Source: Thermasporomyces sp040195635 (lineage in GTDB: Bacteria > Actinomycetota > Actinomycetes > Propionibacteriales > Actinopolymorphaceae). From it: DNA of 64,000 bases. The position numbers were made by a program, and so were the translations under genes. The notes under the pieces were generated by a model. It saw nothing but the letters and a program-made list of their open reading frames with translations. It did no database searches and was not told where the DNA came from. Shown piece after piece: positions 60,354-64,000 of this stretch; position 1 is the first letter of the stretch; each line of letters begins with the position of its first letter. The stretch spans positions 558,001-622,000 of the forward strand of contig NZ_JBEFTX010000001.1 of NCBI RefSeq assembly GCF_040195635.1. The letters run 5' to 3'.

Positions 60354-61868
60354 ATGCCAGCATCGAGCAGGAGTACTGACCCGGCCTCCCTTCCCCTCGC
60401 GTCTGCCAACGAGATGATCAGCGGAATCGGCATGACGCCGATCGAAGCAGTCCTGGTCGTGGGCGGACTCGCGCTGGTGTTGGCCCGCTGGCTGCCGCCG
60501 CGATTCCGGCGCCGAGTCGCGATCGGCGCCGCAGCGGTGTCGTTGGCGTCGGCGGCGGTGCTCGCGGTGGTCGGTCTTCGCTGGCAGATGATCCCGGTGC
60601 TGGTGGCGGTCGTGGTAGTGCTGCCGTTCACGGCCCGGACCATGTGGGGGAAGCCCGGCGGTCGGCGGATCCGCTGGTGGCTGGCCGGACCAGGTTCGGC
60701 GGCCGGCGTCCTGGCGATCGTCGCCGGTCTGGGCGCGGCGGTCGCCTTCCCCATCCCGGACTTCCCCACGCCGACCGGCACCTACGCGGTCGGCACCACC
60801 GTCATCGAGTGGACCGAACCCGATCGGCCCGAGACGTGGACGACCGATGCCGACGATGTGCGTGCGCTGCAGGCCCAGATCTGGTATCCGGCCGAAGCGA
60901 GCCCGGACGAGGCGGAGCGGGCGTTCTACCTGGGCCGCTCGGAGGCCGAGGCGAACGCCGTCGCCGAGGGCGTCGGACACTTCCTCGGAATCCCCCGGTT
61001 CGTCTTCGACAGCCAGGTGGTGGCCCGCACCAACGCGGTGCCCGACGGGCCGGTCGCCCACGATCTGGAGCGGTTCCCGGTGGTGCTGTTCTCGCCGGGT
61101 GGTGGCATGGGGCGGACCACGAACACCGCCTGGGCCGAGGAGTTGGCCAGCCACGGCTACGTGGTCGCCGCGCTCGACCACCCCTACGACACGGCCGCGG
61201 TCAGGTTCGCCGACGGCCGGACGGTTCGCAGGGCGGAGCAGGTTCGCAGGCAGGAGCGCGCCGGCTTCGACGCCTACCGGTTGGCCGAGAGGTTGGCGGC
61301 GGTGAGGGCCAGCGATCTCAGTTCGGCCCTCACCCACCTCGGCCGCCTCGACAGCGGCGACGTGCGGAGCATCCTCGCCGGTCGGCTTAACACCGACCGC
61401 GCCGCGGTCGTCGGCATGTCGGCCGGCGTAGGCGGCGCCTTCCAAGCGGCCCGCACCGATGAGCGCTTCTCAGCGGTGATCGCCCTCGACGGCCGTCCAT
61501 ACGACGGCGATCCCGGGCCATATGACCAGCCAGTTCTGGCGCTGACCAGCCAGATCGGACTGGAGGACAACCCCACCTACCTCCCCGATCTGGGGCGGGC
61601 ACTCGAGCGCAGCACGACGACCGCCTACATGCTCACCATCCCCGGCACCGCCCACCCGACCTTCACCGACGCGCCCCTGTGGATGCCGCCGGTGCCGTCG
61701 CTGGTCGGCTCCCTCGGACGCACCGAAGGCAACCGCATCATCACCGAGATGACGCTCGGCTTCCTCGACGCCGAGCTTCGCGACCAACCGACGAACCTTC
61801 CCGGCCTCTTCTCCGAGCATGGCTTCTCCGAACATGGCGAGCTGACCGTCTACGACGCCGATGAATAA
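60354..61868 (+). CDS. Membrane-anchored alpha/beta hydrolase (PAF-acetylhydrolase/dienelactone hydrolase-like)
   Basis: A 504-residue protein. Several hydrophobic helices occupy about residues 28-130, then a hydrolase domain. The oxyanion region is LFSPGGGMGRT, the nucleophile elbow is VGMSAGVGG, and HPYD and GTAHPTFTD carry candidate acid and His residues. This is the plasma PAF-acetylhydrolase-like group. The first 25 residues are low-complexity and may be relic sequence from the recombinase fragment just upstream; a start at the ATG 60 bases later is possible. Substrate unknown. Confidence 0.78.
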   Translation: MPASSRSTDPASLPLASANEMISGIGMTPIEAVLVVGGLALVLARWLPPRFRRRVAIGAAAVSLASAAVLAVVGLRWQMIPVLVAVVVVLPFTARTMWGKPGGRRIRWWLAGPGSAAGVLAIVAGLGAAVAFPIPDFPTPTGTYAVGTTVIEWTEPDRPETWTTDADDVRALQAQIWYPAEASPDEAERAFYLGRSEAEANAVAEGVGHFLGIPRFVFDSQVVARTNAVPDGPVAHDLERFPVVLFSPGGGMGRTTNTAWAEELASHGYVVAALDHPYDTAAVRFADGRTVRRAEQVRRQERAGFDAYRLAERLAAVRASDLSSALTHLGRLDSGDVRSILAGRLNTDRAAVVGMSAGVGGAFQAARTDERFSAVIALDGRPYDGDPGPYDQPVLALTSQIGLEDNPTYLPDLGRALERSTTTAYMLTIPGTAHPTFTDAPLWMPPVPSLVGSLGRTEGNRIITEMTLGFLDAELRDQPTNLPGLFSEHGFSEHGELTVYDADE

Positions 61869-62006
61869 CGGTGGCGCCACGGGAGGGAGCCGGGACCGTC
61901 GTCGCCGCACCCTCGTTGTCTCGCACGCTCTCGTCAGGGTGCTCCTGATAGCTGGCCAGCGACTCTGCCAGCCTCCTGTCCGCGCGCGAGGCCTGATGCC
62001 TCATGT

Positions 62007-62072
62007 CAAGATGCCCGCGTGCGGTGAGTCGTTGGCTCATCTGAAGGTGTCCGCTTCTGGGCGGGCATCTTG
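62007..62072. repeat. 12-bp inverted repeat
   Basis: CAAGATGCCCGC (62007-62018) and GCGGGCATCTTG (62061-62072) are perfect reverse complements with 42 bases between, in the 285-base gap after the hydrolase gene. Could be a terminator, or a relic of a transposon end. Confidence 0.6.
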
Positions 62073-62153
62073 GTCTTGCTGAGGTAGCTGTGGTTGCTGG
62101 ACGGCGTGCGGACCGGCGGGCCCGCCCCGCCCCATGATCGAGGGGTTCCGAGC

Positions 62154-62513
62154 ATGGCGGTGATCGAAGACGTTCGGGCGCTGGGCGCCGGGTTGGAGCG
62201 CTCTTACCAGGTGTACGTACGCGGCAAGTTGAAGTTCCGCGTCGGGCAGATCGTCTACGTGGCGTTCTCCCTCGACGAGAGCGTGATGGGCTTCGCGTAC
62301 CCCAAGGAGGAGCGGGCCGCCCTCGTCGCGAGCGAGCCGCACAAGTTCCAGATGCCATCGGCGTCGGACATGCGCTTCAACTGGGTCCACGCTGAGCTGG
62401 CGGCACTGGACCCGATCGAGGCCCGCGAGCTGGTCGTCGACGCTTGGCGCATGGTCGTCCCCAAGAAGCTCTCCCGCGCCTACGACCTCACCCATCCCAA
62501 CGGCCCGGGCTGA
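62154..62513 (+). CDS. MmcQ/YjbR family protein
   Basis: A 119-residue protein of the MmcQ/YjbR (DUF419) group, a small domain with a DNA-binding-like fold but no agreed function. Visible: VYVRGKLKFRVGQIVYVAFSLDE and MGFAYPKEERAALVASEPHKF. The ATG at 62154 gives family-typical length; AGGGGTTCC may serve as ribosome site. Unusually it begins with an extra EDVRALGAGL helix. Confidence 0.75.
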   Translation: MAVIEDVRALGAGLERSYQVYVRGKLKFRVGQIVYVAFSLDESVMGFAYPKEERAALVASEPHKFQMPSASDMRFNWVHAELAALDPIEARELVVDAWRMVVPKKLSRAYDLTHPNGPG

Positions 62514-62623
62514 GCCAGCGCTCCGTGGGGACTCCGGCCGGATCAGAGGGCTTGACGACCAGGAGGGCTGGTCTGTACAACCAGCGCCAACCCGAGGCCA
62601 GACGCGGCACCGACCGGGGGTGT

Positions 62624-62947
62624 TCACAGGAACGGCCGCACCTCGATCTTCCGATCGCAGACCTTCGACGCCTCGGTGGCGAGCTCGAGCGCCACATCCA
62701 GATCGGGGGCCTCCCACACCCAGATACCGGCGAGGTACTCCTTCGACTCCACAAAAGGCCCGTCGCTGAACACCGCCTGCTCGCCCCGGTTGTCGATGAC
62801 CGTGGCCGCGTCGGTGTCGGCGAGTCCGCCTGCGAAAACCCAGTAGCCCTCGGCGATCAGTCGTTCGTTGAACGCGCTGATGGCAGGCTGCCTGTCCGTG
62901 CTGTCGGGATTGCTCTTGTCATCGATCACGGAAACCAGGTACTGCAT
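62624..62947 (-). CDS. YCII-related protein
   Basis: A 107-residue YCII-fold protein. The family features include MQYLVSVI at the start, GGLADTDAATVI, and DGPFVESKEYLAGIWVWEAPDLDVALE with the usual catalytic-like residues; the C-terminus KIEVRPFL is typical. Such proteins are often encoded with ECF41-type sigma factors or DHFR-like genes; a decayed DHFR-family gene lies directly upstream. Substrate unknown. Confidence 0.9.
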   Translation of the reverse strand: MQYLVSVIDDKSNPDSTDRQPAISAFNERLIAEGYWVFAGGLADTDAATVIDNRGEQAVFSDGPFVESKEYLAGIWVWEAPDLDVALELATEASKVCDRKIEVRPFL

Positions 62948-63000
62948 CTGAAGATCATCTCCTGTGGTGTCAAGACAGCGTGGTTCGGTGGTCAGGGACT

Positions 63001-63218
63001 TCAGGCCGTTGCATACCGCAGGCGCCCGGCCGGTCGGTAGACCTGGATCGTCACGCCCGCCGCGAGGTCACCGCGGAGAACGGTCGTGCCCTCCCAACGC
63101 GGCGCGGTGAGCGCGGTCGAGGCAACGTACTTGGGGGGCTCGTTCAAGGCTCCGACGCGGCGCCGTGTCCCTGCGTCACTCCGTCGATGGCGACCTGAGT
63201 CATGGTCGTAAGCTTCAT
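63001..63218 (-). pseudogene. Decayed DHFR/RibD-C family gene
   Basis: On the minus strand the frame from 63218 gives MKLTTMTQVAIDGV, the usual start of this family, then stops. A different frame gives LNEPPKYVASTALT...RWEGTTVLRGDLAAGVTIQVYRPAGRLRYATA, which joins the mid-domain strand directly to the C-terminus. The middle of the protein (about 80-100 residues) is deleted and a frameshift separates the parts. A recent pseudogene. Confidence 0.75.
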
Positions 63219-63511
63219 GATCGCGGTTCCTTTGCCTTGGCGCGCCGCCCCTGTGGGCGGCCTCACCCCTGCTACGAACACCACCGCCCCGATCCGACAC
63301 CCCATCCCGGACTTCTTTGAAAGCTTCCGGGACGCCGGTCGTCATCGATCCGACAGCACGACAGGGTCGCGGCGACAACGCTCCACCTCCTCAAGCGCCG
63401 GGCTCGATGGCCTGGAGGAGGAAACAAGATCCTCAGAGTGGATCCCCTGGTACGACGACCAGCTCGCCGCACTGCACAACGGCACCCTTTAGGACCGGAC
63501 GACGTGCGGCC
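63219..63511. other. No recognisable gene
   Basis: About 290 bases with open frames but none with recognisable protein sequence. Coding character is poor and it lies between two broken genes. Confidence 0.5.
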
Positions 63512-64000
63512 ATGCACGACAGAGAGGCGCGCAGCGAGGCGCCGGCAACCGGGGAAGAATGTCGGTCGCGGGCGTTACTGTCACCGCTGGAGATGATGAC
63601 CGCCGAGGACGTCGAGCTACGGTTGGTGACCGAAACCGAGCCGGTGATGATGGCCGAGCTGGGTGGTCCACGCCCGCCAGAGGCCATCGAGCGCGCGCAC
63701 ACGAAGTCCCTCGCAATGGCCGCCGAGGGACGGTGCTGGCCGCTCAAAGTGATGCTGGACGGTTCGTCCTCGGCTGTCGGCTGGGTCGGGGTCTTTGAGT
63801 CCTCACATGAGGGTGAGGAGATCGTCGAGATCGGGTGGATGGTCCTTTCCGAGTTCCAGAATCGAGGAATTGCCAGTCAGACCGTGCGTTCCGTGCTCGA
63901 GAAGGCGGCGAGAGCGGAAGTTCGGGCGGATCCATGCCTTTCCTGCAGTGACGAATGCCGCGTCCAACAAGGTGTGTGAGAAGAACGGGTTCGCGAACCT
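63512..64000 (+). pseudogene. GNAT acetyltransferase gene, frameshifted, cut by window end
   Basis: The frame from 63512 gives a GNAT-like protein with VGWVGVFESS and EIGWMVLSEFQNRGIASQTVRSVLEKA (acetyl-CoA loop NRGIAS). Near 63915-63922 the homologous sequence shifts frame: the next frame continues HAFPAVTNAASNKVCEKNGFAN, the expected GNAT C-terminal region, to the window edge. A single extra or missing base would explain it, so it is either a pseudogene or a sequencing error. The start is uncertain; an ATG at 63593 is also possible. Confidence 0.6.

Overview
The window is a high-GC actinobacterial chromosome segment. The qcrA-qcrB / ctaC-ctaD-ctaF respiratory genes, a PspA-PspAA-PspAB-HtpX module, a SCO2322-type cobalamin transport operon, lipB/lipA, a DUF4191 gene and a GlnR-boxed glnA together fit a filamentous or Propionibacteriales-like actinomycete (Nocardioidaceae, Kribbellaceae or Actinopolymorphaceae). 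I cannot fix the genus from sequence alone. Several start codons sit 6-8 nt after a TANNNT box, so leaderless transcription looks common here. No tRNA, rRNA or CRISPR array was found.

Layout. 1-8.2 kb: end of qcrA, qcrB, an L,D-transpeptidase lipoprotein facing it, then ctaF/ctaD/ctaC and an AdoK-like kinase on the minus strand. 8.4-13.8 kb: a small lipoprotein and a divergent sugar-acid cluster (L-fuconate dehydratase, aldo/keto reductase, lactonase-type amidohydrolase, MlrC/M81 protein) that reads as non-phosphorylating L-fucose catabolism. 14.0-22.3 kb: a tightly overlapping five-gene operon with an ABC ATPase lacking every catalytic motif, a Tat-type lipoprotein binding protein, a fused double permease, a membrane-anchored STAND/TPR protein whose P-loop lacks its lysine, and a CehA/McbA-type PHP metallohydrolase. 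This is the least explained system in the window. 22.4-29.2 kb: an A-type Fe-S carrier, glycerate kinase, GNAT, the Psp module and two conserved small proteins. 29.2-34.2 kb: a cobalamin riboswitch and an ECF vitamin transporter operon. 34.1-42.0 kb: an inactive ClpP-like protein with an XRE partner, gcvT, pepA, lpdA and sucB. 42.1-48.6 kb: a TIGR01777 epimerase and three tandem transmembrane Ser/Thr kinase paralogues at different stages of active-site loss. 48.8-54.4 kb: lipB, a deazaflavin-type protein, an NTPase, lipA, DUF4191, RDD and glnA.

After glnA the character changes. 54.4-64 kb holds diverged direct repeats, a frameshifted tyrosine-recombinase remnant, a two-component system with a MacB/FtsX exporter, a second recombinase-like remnant, a membrane hydrolase, and several short or broken genes (decayed DHFR-family gene, frameshifted GNAT). 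I read this as an old, eroded integration region downstream of glnA.

Functional links. The bc1 and aa3 genes form the terminal respiratory chain. LpdA and SucB need lipoate, which LipB and LipA provide; GcvT belongs to the other major lipoate-dependent pathway. The cobalamin riboswitch most likely switches off the ECF importer when B12 is plentiful, and GlnR probably activates glnA under nitrogen limitation.
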